Assembly (NCBI RefSeq): GCF_932276165.1
Contig: NC_063995.1
Coordinates: 10,354,001 to 10,418,000 of the forward strand
DNA from: Plutella xylostella
Lineage: Eukaryota; Arthropoda; Insecta; Lepidoptera; Plutellidae
Direction: 5' to 3'
Length of the DNA: 64,000 bases
Shown here: positions 43,166-55,750 of the stretch, piece by piece
Layout: each line of letters opens with the position of its first letter
How positions within the stretch are numbered: the first letter of the stretch is position 1
The notes under the pieces: generated by a model
What the model was told of the DNA's origin: nothing
Database searches by the model: none
What the model saw: only the letters and a program-made list of their open reading frames with translations
Made by a program: the position numbers and the translations under genes

Positions 43166-45642
43166 ATATTGTTATTATTTACAGTATATTATTAATATTC
43201 CCTCTAAATAAAATAAAATAATTGATATCAATACACATTACTTAGGTTTCTTAAATTAAAATTATTTTTAGGATATTTTCTACCCTTTCTTGTGAACTGC
43301 ATCACTGAAAAATCTAAAAGCATACTTATAGTATAAATAAACCAAACTGGCATCTGAAAGCGCTGAGAGCTTAATTTCATATTGAACACCTGCAGTAGAA
43401 AGTTTGCATAGCAAAGTGTTGCCTGCTGAAGGCTGTCGCTGCCACCTGAGCCTCTGTAAACTGCACCTGCTTAACATATCGCCTACTTTTAAACCACGTG
43501 CAAGGAAGAGGGTTGTTATAAGATGTTTTTTAATGGCTCCTGTGTCTTACTGAATAACATGAGTTGTCATATACATACATCGTAATACACTGACTAAATT
43601 GAATGTAAATAGCAATTATTATTATTAAATTAAATTTGCTACACCCTGTGGGTAAAATTACATTGTGACATGAAAATAGGTAATTAGAATATCATTAATG
43701 CACATGTAATTTATGGAAAAATAAACAAATACAAATATGATTAATGAAATGAAATGATTAAAAAACATAGTATCGTTGTCAAAGTAATATAATAATTCGA
43801 GCGAAAGTCCAAAATTCAGCGCTACGCTAAATCAAATGATTAATGTGTATTTTAATTTGTTGCAGGTATGTAATAAATTTCTGGCGAAAATTCACAGGGA
43901 GTCGGGTATGATTACATTACAAGTAAATAATTTAAATTTTAATTAACTTATTGTGTCCTACTTACATAAAATAAGCTGTAATCAGCTGTTATTGAAAACG
44001 TCCATATTAATAATAACTGATATATTTTCTAAATTGTTGTGGATATTACTGCTATTTACAACTGTGTGTGATTTTTTAACACTTTTTCATACCAAGCCTT
44101 CAATCAACTTTATATAACCCTCTCTGGCATCACACACTGTAGTATAGGACACAGTAATCACATTTTAGGTGCTAACATAATATCCCACCTCTCGCAGATT
44201 GACTATCTAGAAGTAATTGATCGTTATAAACTTTATTACGTCGTTAAACGAAGGTTATTCGTTATAGCTAGGTGTATCTCTACGTATTATGGAAGTGTGT
44301 ATTGGAATCCAAATAACAAGTCCTTTACCCTAATGATACTTAGATATTTTCAATTATAGGTTTATTTCAATAAAGATCAATTGAAGAGCTCTCAGTGAGC
44401 ATTGACAAATTAAATTTCTGCTGGACCTACCACGTTCAAGCACTTTTTCTTAATAAATGATGGATGACCGTACGACAAAGTAGCCGAAATAGAGACTAAA
44501 GACAAAAAAGAGGTACTGGTAACCATAAATATACGCAACCTGGAACAATACGAAAATTTAACATCTATACTTGTACAGAAGGTTCCACAATCTTCTATTC
44601 TAGGGAAAGGAGTGATATAGTAAATGCCTCGGCATGTAAACAAAATACCTGTACCCAGATCGCATATATTGTAATTTTGTTACGAGCAGGCACCACAACA
44701 AACAACGCAAATTAAATTATGTTGTGAATTTACGTGGAAAATTTGATTCTAATGAGGCAAAAGCGCCCAATTTTACGTCTCGGTATAAAGTTTATATTCC
44801 ACGTTATTTATTATCTGCTGTTTCCTCGTGAGCCTCGCTCCAAATTTTTATAGGGTTTCTCGAATGAATCCCGGGATAAAAACTAAAAACTATGGACATG
44901 TTATAATAACATTTAAAAAAATATCATCAATGGGTAGGCCTTTGGCAATAGGTAAGATCATGCAATTTTTCTGCAGTCCTACACAAAAACCTACCGCACA
45001 ATTTACCATTTAATATTATGGTTCCATACTATATTTACAAAAATCCTTCTTAACAGCTGATGCCTACGTTGTTACAATTTATGTGTAGGACGATCCTTTT
45101 CTGCGATATCTAAATTCATGCAATGCGCTGTGCATAGAAAAGCCTACAAGTCTGTCTTTTATACATTTTGAAAGTTTTGTACTGTATTTTGTTTCCAAGT
45201 ACAGGCTTGGCTCGCTGTTAAGAAGTAATTGACTGGGGTGAAAATTTATTGTACTTGTCGTTACAAAAAATACACAAAATTGCATTATTATAATCCTCGC
45301 GTTGAGCCTTTGGCTTAAGATGGCGGCAAATGAACAATTAATCTTCACTAAGACAAACTTCTGCAAGTACAATCCAGCTTGCCCTGAACTTTGGTATATC
45401 TTTGACTTACTTAAACCGTCACAGCACAGCGCACGCGTAGTACAGTGAAGACACACCAGTCAGCCAGTCTTGCTATGTTTACTAGAATAGAAATCACTTT
45501 TATGAATAACATGTCATGCACCATTTCATTTCTCGTAATTATTGGGATATTTCTTTATGTATTTTTTTGTGTGTCTTCCTTTGCGCTTTGAAATAGATTT
45601 TCCTATTTGGTACAAAAAATATTAATATTTTTACACTGTGTC
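43166..45642. other. AT-rich, no gene seen
   Basis: Several 60-125-codon frames lie at 43280-43477, 44410-44643, 44828-45013 and 45079-45456, but none has a motif, homology I recognise, or splice-bounded ends. Confidence 0.4.
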
Positions 45643-45738
45643 GCTACGTAACTCGTAGCACGTGCTACGGCAGAGCTCGTAGCAATGAGCTACGAGGTTC
45701 GTAGCCGGGCGCTACGCTCCTACTACGAGGTACGTAGC
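45643..45738. repeat. Cluster of GCTACG/CGTAGC palindromic words
   Basis: In under 100 bp there are four GCTACG and four CGTAGC hexamers plus near matches, giving many alternative hairpins. Non-coding and GC-rich compared with flanks. It may be a degraded MITE. Confidence 0.6.
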
Positions 45739-47260
45739 CAGTGAGGCTATGTATTTTCGTAATGGCTTTTAAAACATTGTCATCGTTTATATATGGTTAT
45801 TCTTGGTTTGATTTTTGTTTTTAATTAAATAATATCTTAACCCTAGAGTAAGAATACACATAATATAAATTAAATTATGTCAGTCGATCCTATACGGTTT
45901 TTATTTATATCTAATATCATCCATCGACATTATTTTACATCAAAGTGTAAATAATGCCAATTAAAAATGCCGAGTCATTATAAAAATGTTTGTTCTCAAT
46001 ATTTTTATCCATTTCTTGGAAATATATTTTAGTATTTATACATATATAATATCATAGGTAGCTTCTAGATTTCAATATTTTCTACTCGCCTTTAAATAGG
46101 AAAAAGGTTGAGGAACAAATGGAGGAGGAGGTTGAATACACCATGGACTTCCAGGGTTAAATTTGTAGCAGAAAAGAGGCTTTCTTTACCAACAAAAGAC
46201 TGTATTTGTGCTTGAAATTGTCAATTGCGACAGATTTGTCTTTGCAAACATTCCGTCACATCACACCCCACAATGTTTTTGTTGGTTAAATGTAAACAGT
46301 ATGAAGTACCTACGAGACTGTAGTCTGTTTTCTGTAGAAAACAGTGCTAATATAATTAATTAATTATGTATCTTTGGGTTTATGATCAAAAGTGCCGCTA
46401 GGTAAACGGTATCTCGATAGTCTACATATATTAGAATTCTCTTTGATATAAAAACCACAAAGCTTGTTTATGTTAGTTATGGTTACGGTTTATTAAATTC
46501 CTTGGAAATCATATAAAAAGTATTTAGCATTCTACATCTAGGGTTTCCTCGAAACTAATGTTTGTAAATAGTGCTCAAGTAGAAGGCATATCAAAATGTA
46601 GCTCACTGTTACACATATTACTATTTCTTTCCAATTAAAAAACAGTACTTATTTAGGTATACACACATATTACTCCTATTTTTTACTTTTATTCGTACCC
46701 TACGAATAAAACAAATATATCATGAATATTTATTTTGTGATTCTGAATATTTTTTTGAATTCGCCATTTTAAAACATGTTTTTTTGTCTAAAAATTCAAT
46801 TCTATGATTTACTGCGTAGATCTCTAATTAATTATTTCGGATTTAAGCTTTGATAGTAGGTAATAACATTTTATTTTGGGCCATCAGAATAGGCCTTTTT
46901 ATTACAATATGAAAAAAATTGATATTGCCAAATATTTAAATTGTTTTCTTTGAATCGATACTATTTCAGGAATAGTGTCAATTCAAAGAAAAAACCTAAA
47001 ATCGATTTTCGTGGACATAGAATTTAATAAATTCAAGAGAAACAAGAGGAACTACAAACTTAAATATAAGTACTCGTACTACTAGTCTGGCCATTATATT
47101 ATTATGTTTGTATTGTAAAATGGTAAGCACGATTACAATTTGAAATTCTGTTGAAACTTTTGCAAACGTTTGTTGCTCGTGGCATACGAAAAAGTATTTT
47201 TTTCATTAGCCAACCATGTTATGTATTTCGAAGCGAGCAGCGTTGAACAAACGCGTACCA
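45739..47260. other. AT-rich DNA with one hairpin
   Basis: Contains an imperfect hairpin at 46944-46992 (TTTTCTTTGAATCGATACT mirrored by AGTGTCAATTCAAAGAAAA). No gene. Confidence 0.45.
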
Positions 47261-47397
47261 GGGGGTCACTCTATATGACGAAAAACTAAGTTTCAGAGCG
47301 CTGCTGCGCGAGCCACGACTCTATCTCGTTGTATTAAACGTGCTGATTGCACGACAGCACTCGTTCGTTAGTTTTTCGTCAATATAGAGTAACCCTC
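47261..47397 (+). mobile_element. GGGGGTCACTC-family MITE, best-preserved copy
   Basis: GGGGGTCACTCTATATGACG plus AAAACTAAG at the left mirror TTAGTTTTTCGTCAATATAG and AGTAACCCTCC at the right. 137 bp, non-coding, strongly palindromic ends. Confidence 0.78.
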
Positions 47398-48327
47398 CAG
47401 ATCTAATATTGCGTCTGAAATATTTATATCACTGACCCTCCTCGCTAATGGCTCCTGGGAACAGCTGAATGTAAATACAAGTGGAATATGTTAAAAAATG
47501 TGTGATACCTTTCGTTATAGTGGACTGGGTTTCATCCGTCCACTGTATTAGATAAAAATATGAAAATCCATTATTATTATAATATAATATGGTGAATCAG
47601 ATCAACTTTAATAGTTTTGTGTAACTATCAAAACAATTAGCGGAAGTATGTACGTGCTTCCTGTTGTCCTAATTGGAGGATGAGTATGAGTATACCTTAT
47701 TCATTAGTTTTTAGGATCAATAAACATAATTATTATGGTATGAATGCGTCTAAAAATCCCACATCGTAACAATTTGATAGCCTTGTTGAAATAATGTTAT
47801 CACGAAGCAATATCGTAATGAAAAGATATAATCTTATGCTTCATGTATTGAATAATTTTCTCAAGCCTGTAATCCCAACCGAAGTAAAAGGCAATTTTTA
47901 TACTTGTATTTTTTATGTTTTTTTATGACTTTTAGACTGTTTAAATTTTTTAAATAATCTGACACATTAAACTTATAACACCCCTCTTATCCCGCGAGGG
48001 TTAAAAAGAGTCATATAACCCAAAACCAGCCGTAAAATGTCGTGCAATGTTTACAAAACGGATGTTCGGGCCGCATAGTTTTCTCTTTGCCTTTTCGCCT
48101 GCGAGCGGCCGCGGCCAGTTTCACGGGCCGCTGAGCAACGTGATTCAGCTTTTACAGCCGTTTTACGGCTCACCTTAGGGCTTGTCCTGACTGAAGGAGG
48201 CCTAGTGTTTCTTTCAGGAAATGGAAGTTTTAAAATATGTGGGTAAAATATAGTATGATACGAGTAGTTTTACAGAAACAAGATTAGGGCAGGTTGAAAG
48301 CGTCTTAGGTTATAGCCTGTATTGTAG
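47398..48327. other. No gene; one repeat end
   Basis: At 47970-48005 the repeat word TTATAACACCCCTCTTATCC occurs. A GC-rich patch at 48060-48180 has no open frame of note. Confidence 0.4.
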
Positions 48328-48439
48328 CCTGTTTCACAATGTCTGGATATAACATTCTATAACAGTCTATTACATAATTGCAGAGGGTGGCATGTCTTTT
48401 ATCCCACAGGTAGCCATTATCCAGACATTGTGAAACAGG
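48328..48439. mobile_element. Short MITE with 22-bp terminal inverted repeats
   Basis: CCTGTTTCACAATGTCTGG with ATA at the left is mirrored exactly by TAT and CCAGACATTGTGAAACAGG at the right. 112 bp. Its right end also occurs alone at 24500-24556. Confidence 0.78.
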
Positions 48440-49764
48440 GCCATAGTATGATATTTTTTGTGGTTAAGTTAGTTGAATGTCTCTGAGTGCGACAGTAACT
48501 TGTCATATCTATCTAAGTACTTAGTAGGGTCTAAATAGGTATGTAAGTAAGTGGTTGCACGGCCGCGGTTAACCAGTGTAATACGTCCCTAATAATGGTA
48601 TGCGGGCGAGTGCGGGGTGGGGCGAGGGGTACCTGTGCGCGGAGGGGGAAGGAGCAATGGCAATTAACGCTACACACGCTGGGAACGAGAAAAAAGGGAA
48701 AGTTTTGTATATCCTGTATATACAATTGTATGCTGCGAAAATTTTGTTGTGTTATTCGTTTGTTTTTATTACCGTTTTTTAATTGAATTTAGTTTTAATG
48801 AAGGAAACTTCCCTTAGCTTGCGGTAGATAAATAATTTATATTTTTAAGTGAATTTGTGGCAGCAAGCATAATTTACTGTTAAAATGGTTTAATATAACA
48901 GACTTTATTCTCACTTCCATATCCCTACGGTAACGTGCAGCTGGTGAGAGATACTTAAGTGCTAGACAGCCTTTCGTTCTGGGACCTTCAGTTGAAGTGA
49001 ATCTATTCCCATAGGACCGATGCACTGGGTAGTGAATCTTCTTCCCATAGGACAGATGCATACAGATGCACTGGGTACACTAAGAACCACGTACCTTGAT
49101 CAAGTTATTTCTTATTCTGTGCCAATGTGCAGCAGATACTTTCTAGTTCATTTAGAACTGTTAGTCATATTTTAAATTGAGATTACCTATGTATTCATTA
49201 AGGTCCCCTAGTTGGTGCAGGGGAGGCGAGCGTGGTATGTGAAACCACTCAACGCCATTGGTGCGCGCTAAACAGTTCCTTTGCTATTCGTCTATTGCGG
49301 CAAGGACTGCACCGAATCCTCTTCACTCATTCGTTCAAAAATTCAACATTTTCTTCTAGATGTGGTTACTAGTAGTGTACTATAATGATTCTTGAGATGT
49401 GAATCGTGCCCATTGCTCACTCTTGGGGCAGACAGCTCACAAAAAAGTAGGTCGAGTAAACAACCACACAGTGATTGAGTTCTTTCACACACATGTCATC
49501 TCAGGCAACAGTTTTTTTAACCCACCGAACTTGGACCGCGTATATAAACAAATAAAACGTATATAACACGCCTGGCTCCGTAGTGGCTTATAAACTTAAT
49601 GACTAGCCAAGAACAACTCATTGTTGGTATAAAACTTACAAATAAATCACCCTGGTTCCGTAGGGACTTACAAACTATGACTATCGAAGACCAACTCATT
49701 GATATCTCATTGTTGGTGTATAACAAATGAAAGTTTCCCACGGAACACAAGTCAGGAACACTAG
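48440..49764. other. No gene; small local duplications
   Basis: A GC-rich segment at 48597-48690 has overlapping short frames on both strands without motifs. Words around CCCATAGGACAGATGC repeat at 49008-49077. At 49569-49735 two diverged units of about 81 bp are in tandem (CCTGGCTCCGTAGTGGCTTA and CCTGGTTCCGTAGGGACTTA). Confidence 0.45.
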
Positions 49765-49875
49765 CTTTACGAAAGTTTCGGAGCCCTGCCGCGGTAACCG
49801 CGACTCTATCTCGTTGCATTAACGTACCGATTGGACGACAGCTCCGAAATTTCGTACATCGTCAGGGAATAGTAG
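49765..49875 (+). mobile_element. GGGGGTCACTC-family MITE, degraded
   Basis: Retains the family core CGACTCTATCTCGTTGCATT and GGACGACAGCTC. The ends are no longer clear. Confidence 0.45.
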
Positions 49876-49990
49876 CCAGCCCTCAGTTGCGGGACTTGTG
49901 GGTGGTTTGTTGTTCGCTTGGAGTGAAGTTTAGCACTACAATGGTCGGGTTTGTCGACCTCTAGGTGAGCGAACTGTAGGCCGACCGCAA

Positions 49991-50102
49991 GGGGGTCACT
50001 CTATGGCGAAAAACTAATTTTCGAAGCGACGACTCTACCTCTCATTCTGATTGTACGACAGCTCTCGTTCGTTCGTTTTTCGTCAGTATAGAGTAACCCT
50101 CC
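49991..50102 (+). mobile_element. GGGGGTCACTC-family MITE
   Basis: GGGGGTCACTCTATGGCGAA at the left and TTCGTCAGTATAGAGTAACC then CTCC at the right, with a shortened core. 112 bp. Confidence 0.72.
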
Positions 50103-50487
50103 AGGACCTTGGCTGTAAGCCAACGTATTGTTCATCTCTGTAACTTTGTCTGTGATGCCTAGATACTAGAACTTTTGTTTTTGCGGCTCCATGACTTTCC
50201 TGTTCAGATAGAAGGCATAAGTTTTGTTTGTTTTGTTTTTTGATGTTTTTGTTTTATTGGTATCCTATGTAACATTCTGTTGGTTCAGTTTATCTTTTTT
50301 ATAACAATTCTTTTCCATAACCGAAGAGGGCAACATTTATAGCAAAAAGAATTATGTCGGTGACATACTTAACACAGAAATATGAAATCAAATTTATAAA
50401 TAATTACGTAATATACAAATTCAATTATATAATTTAAACATTAACACGATGATAGAGAGCCTAAGCAAAAATTAAGTATCAATCAGG

Positions 50488-50613
50488 CCCTGTAGCACAG
50501 GGCGCTATTAAGACGTGACAAGAGTTCTCCGTCGCGCTCGCTCTTGAGGCTGCGCAATGTGAGTGACCGCGATGCAAAACTCTTGTCACGTCTTATACGC
50601 GCCCCGTACTAGC
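50488..50613. mobile_element. Palindromic MITE (AAGACGTGACAAGAGTT family)
   Basis: GGGCGCTATTAAGACGTGAC then AAGAGTT on the left is mirrored by AACTCTTGTCACGTCTTATA and CGCGCCCC on the right. Arms of about 35 bp or more, GC-rich loop. Non-coding. Confidence 0.7.
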
Positions 50614-51319
50614 CCTTCAGCTTCCCTCTGTGACAAGTCATCTGCAACACAAAAAACCTGCACCAAACACATAACAACTCTTTTGTCTTCATTTAAATAC
50701 AACTCGACATGGTTTTCAACGAATTTATGCATCTCCCCTTTTAGATTCGGATTTGATTAATGGAGTGAACATCGGACAAAGGGGAGGGCCGGGGAAGTAG
50801 GCCGACAATGACCAATCTCGGAAGACTCAAAGGGAGGCAGAGATGAATACCCCCACCATTAATTTGACTCCTGACAAAATGATAACAGCCCAAGCCAATG
50901 TTTAATGTAGGCTGAAATATATTTTCGGGTATTTTTTTTACTTTCCGTTTGTTGTCATAGTAGTGATAAGATTAATAATAACCAAAAGAAATAGACACAT
51001 TCTAGGAGGTTGACTTATGGTCCATCCAAAACATTTTTGAATCCACGATTCAAAATGAATAACTACTTACTAGAGACATTTACGTGTGACGTGTGTTTCA
51101 TCGGTAATTAATTAGCATAATAAAGGTCTATTTAGTATTTATCGATCAGACGAATGGGTAATGATCATTACAGCTAATGACATGCATATAAAAAAAATAA
51201 TATTACCTAATTTATTTATAATTAATAAAAAATATTTTATTTTTTGTATAACCGCAACTGCTGGCACAAAATTTGTTATTAATTATTGGATAAGAAGTCA
51301 TAGTCACATGAAAGGGTTC
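50614..51319. other. No recognisable gene
   Basis: AT-rich with short frames only. Confidence 0.35.
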
Positions 51320-52000
51320 CCCTCATCTAGCCTAATCTTTATTGCCCAAAACTCGTTTCGCATAACTCGTATGGTCTAAACTTTTTTGGTCGAATCATCA
51401 CGTCGCCAAGACTTATTTGGCATAAGGCCCGTTTCGCCTAAAACTCTTTTGGCATCGTCTTAAAACACCTAAGTCTCCTTTGCTGAAATTTATGTTTGTA
51501 TAGGTACAACCTTGTTTCTTCTAATATAATCTTAATAAATAAAAATAATATATTAAATATGTAGTCAATGTAAAAATTTCTACTTACATGCCAAAAATGA
51601 CGATATTGAATGATCAAAATATCGAAAGTTAATGACCATTATAATTATTACAAACGCTATTAAACCCCATGGGATCGAAACCTAAAGATAGGTGCGACGA
51701 CGAGCAAAGCGAGGAGGAGCGTGTTAGGTGCACATGATCGTAAAAGGCAAAGCGGAGCGTTTCCCATATAGCAGAAAAAATACAAGGCACCACACAATAT
51801 AACCCATGCAATAGCATCATTAGGCTATTCAAGATTTGGCCATACGATTATTAGGCTAAACAAGATTATGCGAAATAGTTTTTTACTAAACGAGGTTTAT
51901 GCCATACCATTTTCGGCGAAACGAGACTTTGACCAAAAGTTACTATGCAATACGAGATTAGGCAAACAAATATTAGGCCAAAAAAGGTAGAAACCACATG
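51320..52000. repeat. Phrase-repeat region, two inverted halves
   Basis: Degenerate short phrases of the type TCGTTTCGCATAACTCGT and TTGGCATAAGGCCCGTTTCG repeat through 51330-51480. Their reverse-complement style (GGCGAAACGAGA, TTAGGCTAAACAAGATTATG) fills 51830-51990. The middle (51655-51830) is different sequence. It looks like a long imperfect inverted repeat made of drifting near-repeats. Confidence 0.5.
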
Positions 52001-52994
52001 AAATGAACCTTAAACTTTTTTATATCTTTACTATTTGCTTTTTGCGCACCGTGCTAGGCTAGCAACTCTTCATGTTATCTAGGAACTCTTTCTCACGTTT
52101 CTTCCTCACAGCAAGGTAATCTCAAGACAAAGGTAGCGTACAGGGCAAGTTTTTCCCGCCAACTTTGTTCATAAGGGCCTCATACACTCGTGTGTTGTGG
52201 GACTTTTATTCACCTTCGAGGACTTACATAACTTTTTTAATAACAAAAAAGCACTTAAGTTACTACGCATGTTTGTAAAGTCATATTGCGCCGCTGAATT
52301 GTTATTGTTATTGTTATTAAATTTCCACAATAGTACAGTACTCACAAGCAATGAAAAAGTCTACTTATTAAATTTTTTCCTTTTTTTTTAGAATATATGT
52401 CATTGTGAAATGAAATACGTGTTTGGTTGTCAATTTAATATTGTGATGCGCTGTTAAATGTACTTCAATATTGAAGATGTAAGTAGTGTTTAAAGTAGCA
52501 TTTTCCGTTTAGGTGTAAGTAATTTTAATTTTCTCTCATTATAACTTTTTCATTGCCCGCGAGTGTTTAAGTTAAAGCCCCACTTACCTACATTTTTGTA
52601 TAAATATCCTGTGCTATTTACTAGAATAGTGTAGGTATCCACCGCCACCCCCACTTCCGGTGCTGGCACATGAGACAGCTATTTCCGGTCGCGCCTCAAG
52701 CTCTATTATAAGCTCGTTTATTCTACATCAATTCAGTTCTAACGCCATTTGCAAGCTGTTACATGCGTAGCCTTCGCGGTTAATAAAAAACTTTTTGTTG
52801 CACTGTATTTCTGTTTGTATATTGAAGCCAAATAACACTCATTATTATCGTTATTTGTGTTTTTTTTTAAGTTTTGTACAAAACTTTTAGTACTATTGAG
52901 ATACGTATATTAAGCTGGTGATGGGCAGGTGGCATATTTATGGTAGTATAGTTCAATAAATTATCTAGTAATTCACTAAAACCGAACCCCACTA
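52001..52994. other. No recognisable gene
   Basis: A (TTATTG)n stretch lies near 52301-52320. Otherwise AT-rich without signals. Confidence 0.35.
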
Positions 52995-53160
52995 AGGGCC
53001 ACTTGCACCAACATTTTAAATCTAGATTTAGTGTTGAATCTCGATTTAGTGTCAAATTTTATATGGACTGGCGTTTCTTAAATCGAGATTGGACACTAAA
53101 TCTAGATTATTAAATCATACAATGTTTCTGTAAAATATTAATGTTTCTGCAAGTGGCCCT
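52995..53160. mobile_element. Palindromic MITE (AGGGCCACTTGCA ends)
   Basis: AGGGCCACTTGCACCAACA at the left and GTTTCTGCAAGTGGCCCT at the right, with TCTAGATTTAGTGTTGAATC mirrored inside. About 166 bp, non-coding. Confidence 0.75.
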
Positions 53161-53728
53161 AAAAGTTTCAACCAGTTAATACTCAAATAAGTTAATATTT
53201 AAATCTGGATGATGGAGAATGAGTTTTCATTTTTATTTTCAAAACAATTTGCTTACATTTGAACTGAAACAAAGTTTTCTGGCCTTTATGAAAGTTAGAG
53301 TACATTTCCTGGTTGTTTTTACAATTTAAATAAAGTTCTGTTGGACGCCTGTTTTTGAAACCGTCTAAAGCGGATGCTACTTTAATGGAAAATGAAGAAC
53401 AACTGTTATACATTTTATTGTTATGTCTTCATCTTCTTAGCGCGTCGATGACAAACACGACATAATACATCTAGGATTTGTATATATCACTGATTTGTAT
53501 ATTGTCACCGTGGTGAAATGATAAGCCAGTAAGAATACCGAATATTTAATAAAATTATAGAATATTTTATAACTGGCACACTGAATACTATTTTAATTTA
53601 AAACTTCCAGAATATCCCCTATAGGTCCCAGTGCAGCTTATTGCGTAAGCTGGAAACTCAGAATGTGAATAACTAGTCTGTAACTAAGTATTCATATTTC
53701 TCATTTCAACCACCGCGGGAACAGTAGC
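53161..53728. other. No recognisable gene
   Basis: AT-rich; a - strand frame at 53192-53413 has no motif. Confidence 0.35.
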
Positions 53729-54346
53729 CCGATCCGGAAAAAACAGGGCTAACGTATAGAATCGAGTGCGAGTGTTCTATTCGAAAGTGCTGTCAACCTG
53801 TCTACAACAAAATGGCGGTGAATAGATTTGCGAATATAAATATATATAGTCGCACTCGCACTCGATTTTTACCGACTTCAAAAAAAGGAGGAGGTTCTCA
53901 ATTCGTCGGGATATATATTTTTTTATATATATTTTTTATGTATGTTCACCGATTACTCCGCCGTTTATGGATCGATTTTGAAAATTCTTTTTTTGTTGTA
54001 TTGGGTTGAGCTTCCAGGTGGTCCCATTTTTTTCAGAATTTTATCTCACCCCCAGGGTGGGTAAAGGGGTAAAAACAGGGTATGAATTTCTTTTTTGGGC
54101 ACCTATTAACCGATTCTAATGAAATTTAGAACGTTAATATAGTTCTTACAACTAAAAAATATGATAGTGACCTTGAGCTGATCTGATGATGGAAACGGAA
54201 GGCAAGGAAGGAAGGAAGAACAGTTCATACTTAGGTATATTTGTACTGTCACATAGAATTGGTGTAAACCTTAAATTATTTCTTACATTTTAGTTGTTTT
54301 TTGAAGTCGGTTTTTATACGTTAGCTCTGTTTTTCCGGATCGGGGT
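53729..54346. mobile_element. TIR element with inserted palindrome
   Basis: The outer ends GATCCGGAAAAAACAGGGCT and TAACGTAT are mirrored at 54313-54343. Inside lies a second word pair, CCGACTTCAAAAAA (from about 53869) and TTTTTTGAAGTCGG (to 54310). On the left these two blocks are separated by about 107 bp that are themselves palindromic (GAATCGAGTGCGAGTG and CGCACTCGCACTCGATTTTT). On the right they are contiguous. A small element has therefore probably inserted in the left arm. A 65-codon frame here is chance. Confidence 0.65.
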
Positions 54347-54580
54347 GCAGGTAGATTATGCAGCCTGACATTTGCGGTGGTGGAAAGGGTACCACCGGAA
54401 TAGATTGCAACTTTGTTCGTACTTGCATACCACGAATTTAGGTCACAAATCTCATCTCACTCATCATAATTATTATTAATTACAAAATATATAGGTTTAT
54501 TACCGTTACATTTCGTAATATTATTTCTACAAATCGATTCTTCATTATGTTGTACATAAATTGTCTATTGTTGTATCTTT
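54347..54580. other. AT-rich, nothing recognised
   Basis: No coding or repeat signal noticed. Confidence 0.35.
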
Positions 54581-54722
54581 AACTGCGAGTTTCAATAACT
54601 CTATCTACTGATGACTGGTAGTTACTTTCATACTGTTTTGATATATTAAAGTTACAACCTATCAAAATCGAATGAAAGTAACTACCAGTCATCGGTAGAT
54701 AGAGTTATAGAAACTGGCAGTT
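54581..54722. mobile_element. Palindromic MITE (AACTGCGAGTTTC ends)
   Basis: The arms are about 49 bp: ATGACTGGTAGTTACTTTCA on the left mirrors TGAAAGTAACTACCAGTCAT on the right, with AACTCTATCTAC and GTAGATAGAGTT outside. 142 bp, non-coding. Confidence 0.78.
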
Positions 54723-55007
54723 AGTTGTCAAAGTCAAAGGCTCTGGGATAAAATTTGACTGCAACATACTCATTCAGAAACTTGCAGAGTATCTGCTTAA
54801 TAATGTTCGTACTTAGCTGCAAAACGAGCTAGCTAACCGTAATAGACAAAAACCATATAAAAAGAAGGGTTAGTCTAGGACATAGCTAAAATCTAGGTAT
54901 TGATCGAGAGATCCAGGTCAAGCAGCCAGGTGGCGCCGCGGCGGCGGCTAAAAATGACGGTAGTTTTGAATTTTAAACGAAAATCGCCAACGTCAAAGAA
55001 TAACAGT

Positions 55008-55132
55008 GGGTTCACTCTACATTACGAAAAACTAATACTACTAGAGCCACGACTCTTTCTCGTTGCATTAAACTTGCCAATTCCAGGACAGCTCTTGTTC
55101 GATCGTTTTTAGTCATTATAGAGTAACCCTCC
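55008..55132 (+). mobile_element. GGGGGTCACTC-family MITE, diverged
   Basis: GGTTCACTCTACATTACGAA and AAACTAATAC at the left, ATTATAGAGTAACCCTCC at the right, and core CGACTCTTTCTCGTTGCATT. 125 bp. Confidence 0.68.
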
Positions 55133-55750
55133 AATCGCGTTACCGGGAAAGGTAGGGCTGTCTCGGCTGGAGGCTTTTCCTGCCACAAAAATCCGCCCGT
55201 TCCATTTTGGAACTATGTAATTGCGATTCGTACTACGTATGAGACATTTCGTGTACCTACATGTTTTCTCGTTTCTACACGACTTTCTTACCTTTTGCAG
55301 GGTATCATTTTGATTACTACATATTATTTTTCTCTATGTTTCAAAGAAAACGTTAAAAATGAGTTATTTTAAGTAAGACAAATTGCAATAATACAGACGA
55401 TCGTACGGGGGGTTTGTTGTGGCGGAGACGACCCTACTGACCGGACGATTGCAGCTGCACATAATACCTACATATTTATATAAGATCTGCGGCACTCCAG
55501 TTACATCATGATATGATGTGCCAGATCTGATGTGTGTTTAGATTTTATTTTAATTTCCGGGACAACAAATAACTGTACATAAGTAGGTACATTATGTAAC
55601 ACTTGCATAAATATACAAAAAAGAGTAATTTAGTGTAAAAGATTGTTAATTTCAAAATAACCTACAATACAAGCAACAGCAAGTTTTGTGTTTGTGCAAC
55701 AGCCTTAATATAACATGAACATAGATTCATTTAACTAACTTAATATACAC
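55133..55750. other. No recognisable gene
   Basis: AT-rich. A small palindromic cluster (ACATCATGATATGATGT, 55504-55520) is noted. Confidence 0.35.

Noticed and set aside
53812..54009. Small + frame starting ATGGCGGTGAATAG
   Set aside because: Sits in a transposon module repeated at 42.5 kb; no conserved reading frame between the two copies was evident.
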